Origin: Gentiana macrophylla
Lineage: Eukaryota > Streptophyta > Magnoliopsida > Gentianales > Gentianaceae
NCBI GenBank assembly: GCA_026214975.1
Contig: CM047810.1
Span: 95,186,316-95,250,315, forward strand
Length of the DNA: 64,000 bases
Direction: 5' to 3'
Numbering within the stretch: position 1 is the stretch's first letter; each line of letters starts with the position of its first letter. Below are positions 47,901-59,590 of the stretch, one piece after another. A program made the position numbers and the translations under genes. The notes under the pieces were generated by a model. The model saw only the letters and a list, made by a program, of their open reading frames with translations, searched no databases and was not told the DNA's origin.

Positions 47901-50527
47901 AGCTCCCACTAGTTTATCGGTTCCAAATACCGTCTAACGAGCAATGCTTTATTTTTTTATGATTTTCCGATTTTTTCTATTAGAAAATCTTTCGTACATA
48001 ATTCCAATGTTTCCAGAAAAACAACAAATCATAGAACTCCCACTAGTTCATCGATTCCAAATATCGTCCAACTAGCGACATTTCATGACTTTCCGGTTTT
48101 CAATTAGAACGATTACGTGTGTAGTCGATTACACTTTTCTAATGTTCTAGAAAAACAACAAATCATAAAGCTCCCACTAGTTCATCGATTCCAAATATCG
48201 TCCAACTAGTAACACTTCATGATTTTCCGATTTTTCAATTAGAAAATTACTCTTGTAATTACTACAAACTCAAAATTCACTGTAAGAATTTCAAAGTCCG
48301 AAATCACCTTTGATCAAACTAAGTTTGTCTTCCGTTTGACACGAATGACACTAGTGACATAACTATATGTCACTCTGGTTTTAAAAGGCTTAAGAGAAAA
48401 TATCTCTTTCAAAAATAATTGCATTATCGATTAAGTAGTTCAACGTCCTAGTTACTTTCCACTTTTTAACGAAGTCAATACTAGTCAATTATAAATTTTA
48501 AGCAATTTAGTAAGGGATATAATGCTGTAAATAAAATGACATGTATTAATTCAAGTTAACACTACTATATTTATTTTAGGAATTGTAAACTAAAATTAAG
48601 TCTACTCTACCATTCCAAGGTTTTAACCTCGCATCTCGATGCCGCCATAGGGTAGGTCAAAGAGATGACGGTTAAATCGAGACAATCTCATCAATGAATA
48701 ACTTGTGAGAATCAAACATCCCACGAGAATCGAACATCCCTTTATTCATTGACTACCTTCCTTTTTTAGCCTAGATATTACCAAAAATATCATTTACGAG
48801 TGTGACCTACTATATCGGATCTCTTAGAGTACGCCCAGAGTGTCTTTGTCGTAGGATAGGTCGGTGACCCGACGAGTACCAAATCCTATCCTTTCGGAGA
48901 CCAAGCCATGAATGTTGATAGGGGTGAACATCATCCGTAGGGGACGAAATCAAAGCGCCCGCGAGGCGCCACCCTTCTCTCACTTACTTGAATCTATAAG
49001 AGAGGCGTGGGGTTGGTGCCGCCTCCCGCTCCCACTCAATATTTTGGAAGTGGTGGTGAGTTAACTAACCATATCTTTTGATGTTAACATAAAAGGACAT
49101 CAAATCAAGGATTCCGAATGGTGTCGGTAACGTAGGCAAGCCTACCCGTCCTATTCGTTGGAACATATGTGATGATCCGGACGAAATCGGGTCAAGATGT
49201 TTTATCGTGAGATAAGAAGGAATCACCCTTCTCGCTTCCAGGTGTAGCTTAGTCTTGCCGGACCCCGTGCATACATCACACTAGGAGGTTAAGTCGGTCG
49301 AGCTGAAGCTCGATTGACCACCCAACCTATAAAGTGAACCGCTTTTATCCAACATTTATTGTTCTTTTACCATCATTCAATCTCGTAGACACTACGAATC
49401 GAAAACGTGATCTCGTTTGGGCTTTAAGGCGGTTCACCGAGAACACACACCGAAAGGCTTAACGATTTCATAACCCGTCCTCGGATCTTTAATTAGTTAC
49501 TAAATTTATTAATTACCACGTATTAATTAAATTTCAACTAATTACACGAGTTTGTATACATGCCTATTTTAATTACCAAAATTAAAATTCTACATGTATG
49601 CATGGAGTGGATTTATGATATGATGCATGTCATGACAATTCCGATTTTGTATCTATTTTATGATCAAACACATAAAAATAAATTGCGGAAAATTTAAACA
49701 CCGAGATGGATTGTTGGTGCAAATCGATCTAATCTATTCTAGAAAGCGATAAATTACAACTTGTTGTCTTCATGTCTTCGATTTTCGAGCCTGAAACTTC
49801 CGGATCTCAAAGCTTCGATCTTGACACGAACCACGAACGACGATGAGAGGAGGCCGTAATATACCAATATATTTAAAATATATCTATATTAATATTTTTT
49901 ATTTTTTATTTTTATTTTTAAACTCAAGGCAGTTTTTTTTTTTTTTTTTGGTTATGTTTCACCAAAGACCTAATGGTCTTAACAAGGTTAAAAAAAAAAA
50001 AACAATTTGCGTGACCTAACTAAAACAATTCCGGCCGCATGAACACATGATCACATTAGTGCCGCAGCACTAAAAAAACAATTAGTTAATAAAATACAAC
50101 TGCCGCATGCTGTTTTAAAAAAATAAATTCCGTGACCTACAAAAAATTGCCGGAAAATAAAACAATCGGCCTCCTCCCGTTTTTACCTTTTTGATGATCT
50201 TCAACACCATGATCTTCGTCGTCTCGAACCCGGATCAAAATTACAATAAAAGATGCTACTTTTACATATAAATTTCGAAAATTGACATAAATAAAATACA
50301 ATTCCTATGCTCAATTGTTACTAAATAAATGAGCTACAAAATAGATCTACGGGTAAACAATACCAATCCCAATCCATCTCTTCAACCAAGACATTCATAA
50401 AAAAAAACAAACAAAATTTTCGGCCCCTTATTAAAAAATTTGGGACAAAAAAAATCTACATGTTTTCCACTCCTAGATCTAATATTTTATACGTATAAAT
50501 ATAGATCACCTTGGCGACTGATACCAC
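44942..50527 (-). other. Noncoding interior of L2
   Basis: No ORF above about 60 codons. Similar to the L1 interior over most of its length. The motif CTCCCACTAGTT-ATCG-TTCCAAAT is repeated at least three times between 47900 and 48200. Homopolymer-rich sequence at 49900-50110 looks like decayed low-complexity DNA. Confidence 0.65.
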
Positions 50528-52376
50528 TGTTAGTAATATCATCCGCAGCGGAAGCGATTTAAGGATCTAGATCTATAAATTACACGTAATAAAATAACTA
50601 GATCTATATCTACAAGGGGGTTGTAGAACATACCTCTTGGATCTCAAAATCCAAGTTGGAGAACCGCAATAGAAAGAACGAACAAGGTGTGAAGTGCACC
50701 ACGATCTTCCGTACGTGTTATCCAAGCAACTCCCGGTGGAAGGAAATTCTCGCCTCGAATCCTTCCGAGTATGCTACAGGAAAAATCTCCAAGATTTTTC
50801 CCAACCCTCTTGGCGAAATTTCTTCCTCCTCTCTAAGAGGTGGAACTCAAAATATATTGTGTGTCTTAAGGCTTGGAAGAACTCTCTTTATATAGGAGAG
50901 TAAAACTTTAGCCTCCAAGGATTTAATAATTAATACAAAATCAATTATAATAATCCTATTAAATAAAAGATAATCCCATAATATTCTAGAACAAATCTAG
51001 AATAATATTTATCTTTATTTCTTTCCATAAATATTTATCCAATAAATATTTTATGCACATGTCTTATTAATACACAAGAAAATAATTTCTTGTTCCACAA
51101 AATAGGGCATGGGGCGAAATTTTACATATATTGACCTACAATCAATATTAATTTTGCCATAACACAATAATTGGGCAAGATTATGGAAAATGTCATTTCC
51201 ACATATTTAATTATTTAGCCCAACTAATTTAATAGTCCACTAAACAATTAATTCACATATCGTTTTAATAAAGTCCAACAAGAACTAAATTAATATTATT
51301 AGGATTCGACGTCCGAGAATAGCTATGCTATATTGGAGAAGCACGTCGGGGACCATGGACTAATAATCGCGGCTCCGATAAATCAAATAAATAATTATCT
51401 TACGAAACGTAATAATTATATTCGATAAATCAATCACAGAATTTGCCACCATAATCCCGTGGATCGCACTCCTCCGATTATGAGATTATATTTATCTCCT
51501 CACGAGAATAATAATAAGCGTCCATTGATACAATCATTACATATGGATTAATCCTCCATAGATCGCTTCATTCTAAATCGGGAAGTTACCGTTAACCCTT
51601 TTAGAACCTCTTATCCTTATTTACCATTAATCCCCTAGTGATCAATTAATTCATACAACTCACCGGGTAGCTAATCGGCGTAATATGAACTCCATGGATC
51701 GATCGGTTTCTAGGATTAACAAATAAGTGAATCGGTATCTATCTACTTCCATAAATGGAAGGAATGGATTCCGTATCTGTGATAACACGGACTACTCACT
51801 CAATCCAAGACAATGCCAAGATGGGGTAATTCGGACCACGGACTCGAGTGTAATCCTTAACCGTCAAGTCAAACTTCATACTCGATTCAAGCGGTTGGAT
51901 CGTGATCACCTCGAGATTAAGATACATCCATAAATATGATCATCCATTGATTCGATAAGACTTCTCGATTACGGAATTATATCGTGAACTCTAATCAAAT
52001 CGGTCCAAATTTATATGATATATCTATCATATATAAATGCCCCATTAGGTTCTCTTAACCGAAAGTCCGGATAAGACAATCACACCTATTGTGTTCAGGC
52101 GCATTAATAGCACGTTAAAGGAGAGACCCGATACTCTCGATTAACTTCACTACGGGCTAATTGTATTTTAAGTACATCTTCACTAACTCAATCCTCCCGT
52201 GTATATACCATACACCGAGTTAAGTGATTACATAAACGATATACTTTAGGGTTTTCTGTAGTATAAATACTATTGTCACATCGGTGAATATGAGAATAAT
52301 AAATATGAATAATAATATCATTTCATTTATTAAATAAAACAATTACAAAATTGTCTTTCGGGCATCACACCTAACA
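50528..52376 (-). repeat. 5' LTR of L2 (right copy)
   Basis: Partner of 43110-44941. The TATA hairpin is at 50881-50901. Confidence 0.9.
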
Positions 52377-52712
52377 GCGATATGATTCTATTTACACGGT
52401 AACTGTTTCACATGAAATGTAGTAGTCATTGCATTTGACTCTTCCGATGATTGGGGGTCACGGCGTGTTTCTAGACGCTATTCCGTGATCGTTGGGAATG
52501 AAGGGAATTTTCGTACTTTTCACTTTGTGTCTACGGCCAACATATTCGGAAGCCTATTGGGTCACACACATATGAACATCAAGTCGGATTAAAATGTGGT
52601 TATAGTTGATAACCAAATAAGGAAAGAATTTGTCTCAACTATAAAGAGTTATAGTGGTAAATTAATATGGTGGTATTTATTTATTATGAATAAATATAAT
52701 ACAATATATTAA

Positions 52713-53932
52713 GGGGGGTTCTATTGGCACCCCCTATTTACTACTTGTACCACAAAATTTTACTTTTGGCACCACAAGATTATTTTGATTATTTTTATAC
52801 TTCTCACACTACACAATTAATAAAAAAAACTACTACTTTCACCACAACTTATAACAAATTCAAACTAGTCCCCCCAAAAATTCACCCCTCTCATTTTTTC
52901 CAGCCACCACCGTCCACCACTTTCCTCCTTCCCCAGCCACCCCTACTCTCTCAGCCGCCCCTTCCCTCCTCCCCCACCTGCAAAATCATCTCCACCTTCA
53001 CCGGCCGCCACTACCATTCCCACCCCCACCAAGAACCAACTGCCACTGTATTTTCCTCCCCACCACCAACCAACACCACCAACCACCTCTATCTCCATAC
53101 CCACCGCCAATCAACCATCTCCATTATCACCCTCTTCTTCTAACACCCCTCTTCTCAAAACCCACCCATTTTCACCAGCCCCTTCTCACCAATAGATCCC
53201 ACCACTGCCACCATCATCTTCCTTCATACCTCCATTTTCAAAATATTAGGTTCACAAAAAGAAAAACGTGGGTTCAAAAAATTTGTAGAATTTGAAGATG
53301 AATGTCCGGCCGCTATCTTCCCACCACCACCATCGTCTTCTTCCATACCCCAATTTTCGAAGGTTCAACAAAAAAAACGCAGGTTCAGCAGGCCTTTTCA
53401 AGAAAAGAAAAAAAAATGCAGAGCTGTGATTTTGGGGGCTCGATTCACTGTGATTTAGGAAGAAGATTTGCGATTTGGGGCTGCTATTTGGGGGTTTGAT
53501 TTTGCTGCGATTTGGGGGCTCGATTCGCTGCGATTTGGGAAGAGAAGATTTTCGATTTGGGGTGGTTGAGGGAGGAAGAAGGGGGTGGCTGTTTTTCAGA
53601 GGAGGAAGGGGCGGCGGCTGGAAGGTGGGGGTGTGAAAAGCGTAGAAGAGGGAAGATGGGCGGGTTTAGGGTGGCTGTTTGATAGTGGTTGGTGGTTTTG
53701 GGTGACGGGTTTGGGGGTTTTGGGTTTCGGGTGGATGGTGGTTGGTGGTGGAAGAAGATGGTGATGTTGGGAAGAATATGGTCTAGTTATTTAAGTTTAA
53801 AAAAGTCTAGGGACTAAATTGTATTTTTTTTATTTTTGTGTGGTGTAATAAGTAAATTGGGGGTGTGTAGAAGTAAAAAAAAAAATCAAATAATGGGTGC
53901 AAGTAGTAATACGGGGGGTGCCTTTAGAACCC
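52713..53932. mobile_element. Mutator-like element, 1.2 kb, near-palindromic
   Basis: Exact 9-bp TSD ATATATTAA (52704-52712 and 53933-53941), the Mutator hallmark. Inverted ends are GGGGTTCTATTGGCACCCCC and GGGGTTCTAAAGGCACCCCC. The left half is C-rich on the plus strand (CCAGCCACCCC, CAGCCGCCCC) and the right half G-rich with matching complementary words, so it can fold back. The 139-codon proline/threonine-rich ORF (52724-53143) starts inside the terminal repeat and is probably compositional. No transposase. Confidence 0.85.
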
Positions 53933-54773
53933 CATATATTAATTATGTTGATTAATTAAATATACACATAGTGTATGTGTGTGTCAAAATTATTATGTGT
54001 ATAAGATACACATGTATTTTGCAAATTAATTAATCATAGCATTATATTAATTAAAGAATATTCCGGATGCCAATTGAAGGCTATCTGGGCCGCCACTTTT
54101 AGTGTATTAAGATACACTTTGATTGTGTAATTTAATTAATAAGATTACCATAATATTAATATTGGATATGATTTTTAGAAAATAGATTTATGGTAATAAG
54201 ATAAAGATCTATTCAATATAAGATATTGTCAATATATATCTTAGGAAAAATATTTAATATAAGATATTGAATATTAATGAGATAAATCAATCAAATGGAT
54301 TTTTCTTATTTTATTAGGAAAATGTTTTCTTTCTCCTCAATCTACTAGGAAGCTAATTCCAATCAGATTGTGACACAATGGGGCGCAGGTATCTCCTATA
54401 AAAGGGAGACTTGGCTAGCTCTTTTATAGCACACAATTCCAAGAGCTAATAGTTCTTGTGAAAAATAGAGAGCTTCTTCTCGAGAGATTTAGAGAGAGAG
54501 AAAATGCCGGTCTAGTAACCGGATTTTTCTAGTAGCAATCCAATGGTGGATTCCGGCGGGTTGTTCGTGTGGACTAGCGGTAGAGGCCGAACGCTTGGGC
54601 GGCTCCATGCATCGCTACTCTTCTTAGACGGTCAAAGCGTCGATCTTTAGATCAAGCAAGGTAACCACCGTCTACTTCTTTTATGCTTTTTGTTTAAACG
54701 AAGTCGATCCTGGTTAAAAGGAAATAAATTTTTGAATTCCGCTGCGTTTCCGCGTAGATTTCCTAACACTTAG

Positions 54774-55180
54774 ACCAAGGAGGAGGCATAGAGTAGTTCC
54801 GTACACTCGTATGAGGAGGGATTGTTAGCTTAGGAGTGCACCAATAACACACACTTGAACACTAATGGAAGGTTGGTAGGTTGTTCATTCCCATGACACT
54901 AGTAGAGATTGGCTTGATCATTGCTTTGTCTTGGCTAGGCTTTTTATCATTTGATCACCCGTTGTAGTTGTAGTTGATTGAGCATAGTAGCTTGATCCTT
55001 AGACCATTTACTTACTTGTTTTCTTGCGACTTAGATCACGATAATCATAGCTTTTCGGTACTTAACCTCACAATCCTCGTGGGATACGACATTGACCACA
55101 TACTAGACTACAATTGATCCGGTACACTGCCGGTAATATTGGACACCTAAAAAAGTTCGATTAGACGCTATCCCAAAACA
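54774..55180 (+). repeat. Gypsy-type LTR, right part
   Basis: It continues 42757 after the solo LTR. It ends with the block CTCACAATCCTCGTGGGATA, ACTACAATTGATCCGGT, GACACCTAA and CCCAAAACA, which closely resembles the 3' ends of Tat/Athila LTRs. The exact end (55180) is inferred. Confidence 0.55.
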
Positions 55181-56258
55181 GGTAAGAGATACTTGCATGG
55201 CTTACACCGAAACTTTATCTTGTAAAGCGCGATTTCCATTTTAGAAACATAATCCAATTGCGTATCCAAAAGAAAATCTTTCAAGGGAGAGTATAATTCA
55301 TTTTCAGACAAATCTGAAACACTCTCCAATCATTAATTGCTAGACAATCAATCATTAATTGCTAGACATTGTCGTGCGGAAGTGATTATTGTTATCAATA
55401 GAACTACCTCGTTTTTTTTCTGACCATGCATGGAAACCTGACTTTTCAATTCTCTAAAAGGATTTAAGTTTGGGATTTAGTTCCTACTTTTTCTAAGTTG
55501 GTTAAGAGGCTCATAAACTCACAAGCCCATTTTTTTATAAATCAACTATTTCTTGCTGGCTTGCATTCCCTCATTCATTATCGGTTGTGAATCGCTCTAA
55601 ATCCTGAGGGGACCTTTGTCGAAATACCACTATTGAGGCAAGGCAATTTCTGGACTACCATTCCGTTGTCGAAATACCACTCCGTTTTTCGCGTTTTAGG
55701 TGTTTTTGGAACCAAACTAAACCCTAATTGGGAAAGGGAACCCCAATAGGGGATTTGTGTACCTTAAGATCGTGCACATTTGTGAAAAAAATGGGAGAAA
55801 ATCGCGAACCAAAATTGTGAAAATTGCACTAAAGTGGTATTTCCACATTTACACCACAGAATGGGTGGCGTTTCAGAAAAAAATCCCGCTTTTTTTTTTT
55901 TGGAGATGATTGCAAAGCAGAGTTTTCGTGTTTGTTTATGGCAAAACATCCAAGTAATTAATTATAATAAAACCATTTTATACTTTTTAATCATGGTCTT
56001 TAGCATATTCACACCATTTCCGAATAAGAACATGAGGATTTGGAGCCCAGATTTTGAAAGTCATAGTGAAGTACTCTTTTCCATCCAAATCATATACCAT
56101 CACAGGTACACCTCACTTAATAAGCATGTTTGGAGCCCAGATTCCGGATTTTCTCTAGCATACTTAGAACTAAAGCTAAGCATGTTTTGATATCATCAAC
56201 ATATTTTCATAAGGTGAGTTGCATTCTTCTGTCCATATAATGTTACTCAGTCTTTTAT
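55181..56258. other. Unassigned intergenic DNA
   Basis: Contains two GTCGAAATACCACT words (55618, 55669) and an inverted GTGGTATTTCCAC (55833), possibly remnants of a DNA transposon, and a direct repeat of AATCATTAATTGCTAGACA (about 55330-55367). TTTGGAGCCCAGATT also occurs twice (56039 and 56129). No gene is supported. Confidence 0.35.
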
Positions 56259-57520
56259 TAAAATAGTGTTCTAAACCCAATCGGGTTGGACCGGATCTGA
56301 CTGGGTCGGATCATTGTTACTATTTCTTTATTTTTGTACATATGATAAATGGTTTTCTGTTATTATAAATTTGTTCGTTTAACGGACCAATTACGATATT
56401 GTATATATGATAACGTCTCCAGTGTCAAACTGTGAAAGAGAAATCATAATAGTGTAGTTGATGAGATCTGGACTCACGTTAAATGGTTTGATACTTAAAT
56501 GTCTCTAGTCGTATGTACTATTAAATAAGACATTAATAGTATGGTTAGACTAGCACGTCTTAGATGTCCTCTGTCTTGTGAAGACAGGGATAGATCTCGT
56601 CTATCGGAGTGTAGGGACACTTGGACTATACGTGGACGTGTATTAGAGAATGAGTACGTTAGACTGATGTACTTACTTTATTAAGTGTCGCACTATGTGA
56701 CGGTTGTGTAATTATCCTAAGACCATAGTTTTCATGACGGTGTGGATTGTCATACTTTGACACGATTGAGGTTTCCCTTAGCCACGGGGCGCTCATGCTG
56801 TAGTGATTGAGTGTGATATTGAAGCATGCGTATGATTCATGTTGCTCGTCCAGAAATTGCGTGTCCTAATAGTAAGAGTAAATATCCGAAAGAACCTTCT
56901 TATAAGGAATGCCGTATTCTCAAAAGATTTTGCAAAGCGGAAGTAATGTGTTACTTCGAGAGAGTAGGATATCTAGATTACAAGATACACTCGTTAATGA
57001 ATGACACTCGAGATACGACTGTATGGATATTATAACAACGATATGTTTCTCTTTACACGGTAACCGTTTTATATGAAAGATAGTAGTCATTGTATTTGAT
57101 TCTTCCCATGATTGGGGGTCAACGTGTTGCTAGACGCTATTCATGATCGTTAGGTATGAATGACATTTTAGTAAATGTACTTTATGTCTACGACCAATTT
57201 ATTCGGAAGCCTATCGGGTCACACATAAGAACATCCAGCCGGATTAAAATGCAGTTATAGTGATAATCAAATAAGAAAACATTTTATCTCGATTATAAAG
57301 TGTTATAGTGATAAATTAATATTGTAGTATTTATTTATTACAATTTAATTATAGGGACGTTATTATAAACATATAATTGGTTTGGTAAACAAATAATATA
57401 TAATAACAAAAATGTCATTTGTTATATGTATAATAAGCATAAAAACATAGTAGACATGATCCGATCCAGTCGGATCTCTGGTCCAACTTGATTGGGTTTA
57501 GGGCACTATATTAACAATAA
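56259..57520 (+). repeat. Chimeric S-family LTR with an inverted 5' end attached
   Basis: 56259-57351 is an S-family LTR from its 5' start to the TATTTATTTATTA block, where it stops. 57352-57520 is the first ~170 bp of the same LTR in inverted orientation, so both outer ends read TRTTAAWATAGTG..CTAAACC inward. It contains the ~520-bp segment missing from two other copies. No matching TSD found. Confidence 0.75.
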
Positions 57521-58200
57521 CACCGGTGGTTGAATCCCCAATGATTAGATCCCGGGTGTGAGCAATCCCATTTCATTTGATGTTCACCATTTAGGTGTAC
57601 CACCAAATGACTGATCCGAAATTTTTACTCGGTGGGGCGATTCTCACCAAAATATGATAGTGAAATTTTTCTTGAAAAATTCACAAATGTTAATAAGAAA
57701 AAGAGAAACATAAATATCAAACACTGAAAGGAAAAAAATAAAACATAAATTACAAACCGTAGGTAAAAAACAAACAAAAAAAAATAAAAAATATATGTAA
57801 CACCTGGCTGCTTGGTTAATGCTTAGGCAACATGCCAATTGAGCTACAATGAGACTTTTCTTAGAATGTTCGAAATTATATACATACACAGGTATTTAAT
57901 ATTATTGAAGGGGTATATTAGTAATTTCACTCCGAAATTTGAGTGGGGGCCATGCACCCCCTCCTCCATGCTGGGTCCGTCCCTTGTACAAGCACTATTG
58001 TTTTCTTCATCATTGTGTCCATCATTCGCTAAGGTGTGCAAATTGTTGACTCTACAACTATTTGTTGTGGTACTTACTATGGAAGAGGATTATCATTTTG
58101 CGTTGCCGGAAGGAATTCATATTCATCCTTAACATCAAGATTTTCAAACAAGTTTTCTAAACTGTGTACGTACATCAATACACACGTCAGCCATGGAATA
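57521..58200. other. Intergenic DNA with a decayed MITE end
   Basis: 57800-57985 ends in CTGGGTCCGTCCCTTG, a hAT-MITE-like terminus related to 28681-28984 and 59003, with the typical GGTTAATGCTTAGGCAACATG interior. The rest is AT-rich. The ORFs in both strands show no motif. Confidence 0.4.
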
Positions 58201-58258
58201 TGACTCAATAAAAGAGAGACATGGATAGACTTTACGACGAGAGATTATTGTGTGGTGT

Positions 58259-58274
58259 CTCCACACGTGTGGAG
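58259..58274. promoter_or_regulatory. G-box/ABRE palindrome upstream of the LEA-like gene
   Basis: CTCCACACGTGTGGAG is a perfect 16-bp palindrome centred on CACGTG, the core bound by bZIP/ABF factors in abscisic-acid-responsive promoters. It is about 600 bp upstream of the start codon. An ACACGTCA word lies nearby at 58182. Function is inferred from the motif and the gene type. Confidence 0.45.
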
Positions 58275-58875
58275 TCACCGTGTGAAGGCACCACAACCAC
58301 ACAGTTTCATTTTGTATTTAAAGCGCGCTGGTTACGATCATTTTACCCGTCATTTTCATCTAAAAATTCATTCTCCACACAAGTATTTTCCGCTTACGAC
58401 TACACGATATTTATTTTTATTTGTTCTTTTCGTACATTACACATGAGGCATTATCAATTTATCTCTCAAGTTTTATATGGTTTTATTTGGTGTAAATTAA
58501 AAGAAAAACACTATTTCATAAAAGATGTTAGAAATAAAACGTCGTAATTTTATCACATAGTACAACCTTCATACAATGGTTGTATGATTAAAAAAAATCC
58601 GTTTCTTTTTCTTAAATAGCAAAACTTACGGGAACAGAAGACTCAATATATGTTTTGTATCGTATGTTGTCCATGTCAAAAGCCGAAAAACATGTATCAT
58701 TAACCACTTCTTGTTTGGTTGGAATCAAATCACCTTAACGGTCAAAAAAATTATTATTTAAACTCCAACTACGCATGCTTTAGAATAAAAATTATCTCAA
58801 ATATATTGACGTAAGAAACCGAACAAAACCAGAAATACCACGCCCTTTTTGCAGCAACTCCAAGAGGAAGAAGAT

Positions 58876-59559
58876 ATGTCGAGCATGCAGCTCAATGCCG
58901 AAACCCATGGCAATGTCCAGGTAGCCGTTATACCAACTATTCAGAGTTTCACCTCTTCAGAATCCAGTTTTATGAATAAATTTGACTCTAGAGACCGGAG
59001 ATAAGGACGGACCTAGGGGTCGGCTCGAGGGTGCTAAGCCCATCGTGTTTTTATTTCCCGTACACAAAAAACCTATATAATCCAGTCTGACACAGTTAGT
59101 CATATTAATCCAGCCATACGACTATACAAATATAGTCCACTAGCATGCCCAAATATCAAATACTGGTTCCGTCACTGACTAGAGAGATCTAATTTCACCG
59201 CGGTGTCTAATGATGGAACCATGAATTGATATTTGAGTGGGTTAATGGTTTATATTTATATAGTCAGGTGAGTTAAATTAAAATAACTAAGTATCTTGGA
59301 ATAAATTATATAGATTTTTGATATACTGAAAATTAAAAACCGAATGGGTGCACCTACCCAAGCCACCCATGGTTTTGTCTTTGGTGGTGCCCAAAATATA
59401 TCGACCGTTGTGCCAATATGTACAATGCCCTATAACATGTTATCTCACACTTAGAAAAGTATTTTTTTTCACTTGTGGGAAAACATTTTTATTTTTTATA
59501 TATTCTTAAGGAACGAAGCAAACGCAATTTTGATCAACTCAAGCACTGCATTAATTATG

Positions 59560-59590
<31 letters not shown>

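Larger units (their letters stand above)
43110..52376 (-). mobile_element. LARD-type LTR retrotransposon L2
   Basis: LTRs of 1832 bp (43110-44941) and 1849 bp (50528-52376) flank a 5.6-kb interior with no long ORF. The PBS-like sequence (minus) TGGTATCAG is at 50518-50526, and the purine tract AGTGGGAGATT lies beside the left LTR. The ends and layout match L1, so both belong to one group but different subfamilies. No TSD is present: the left LTR is preceded by a 29-bp copy of the PBS-side interior, see findings. Confidence 0.85.
42763..54768 (+). repeat. S-family solo LTR with two nested insertions
   Basis: Exact TSD CTTAG (42758-42762 and 54769-54773). It starts TGTTGAAATAGTGTCATAAA and ends TTTCCGCGTAGATTTCCTAACA in the native sequence. 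Native pieces are 42763-43080, 52377-52712 and 53942-54768, about 1.5 kb in total. Compared with 56259-57351, about 520 bp is missing at the place where L2 sits. Confidence 0.92.

Noticed and set aside
52724..53143. 139-codon proline/threonine-rich ORF as a cell-wall-type protein gene
   Set aside because: It starts inside the transposon terminal repeat and its composition follows from the C-rich strand. There is no signal peptide or regular repeat.
57520..57560. Possible tRNA-derived SINE (GGTTGAATCCCC resembles a B box)
   Set aside because: No A box at the right distance, no T-rich or A-rich tail and no TSD, and it directly abuts the end of the chimeric LTR.
58221..58547. 108-codon ORF in the LEA-like promoter region
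   Set aside because: No motif, overlaps the G-box palindrome, and two frames are open by chance.
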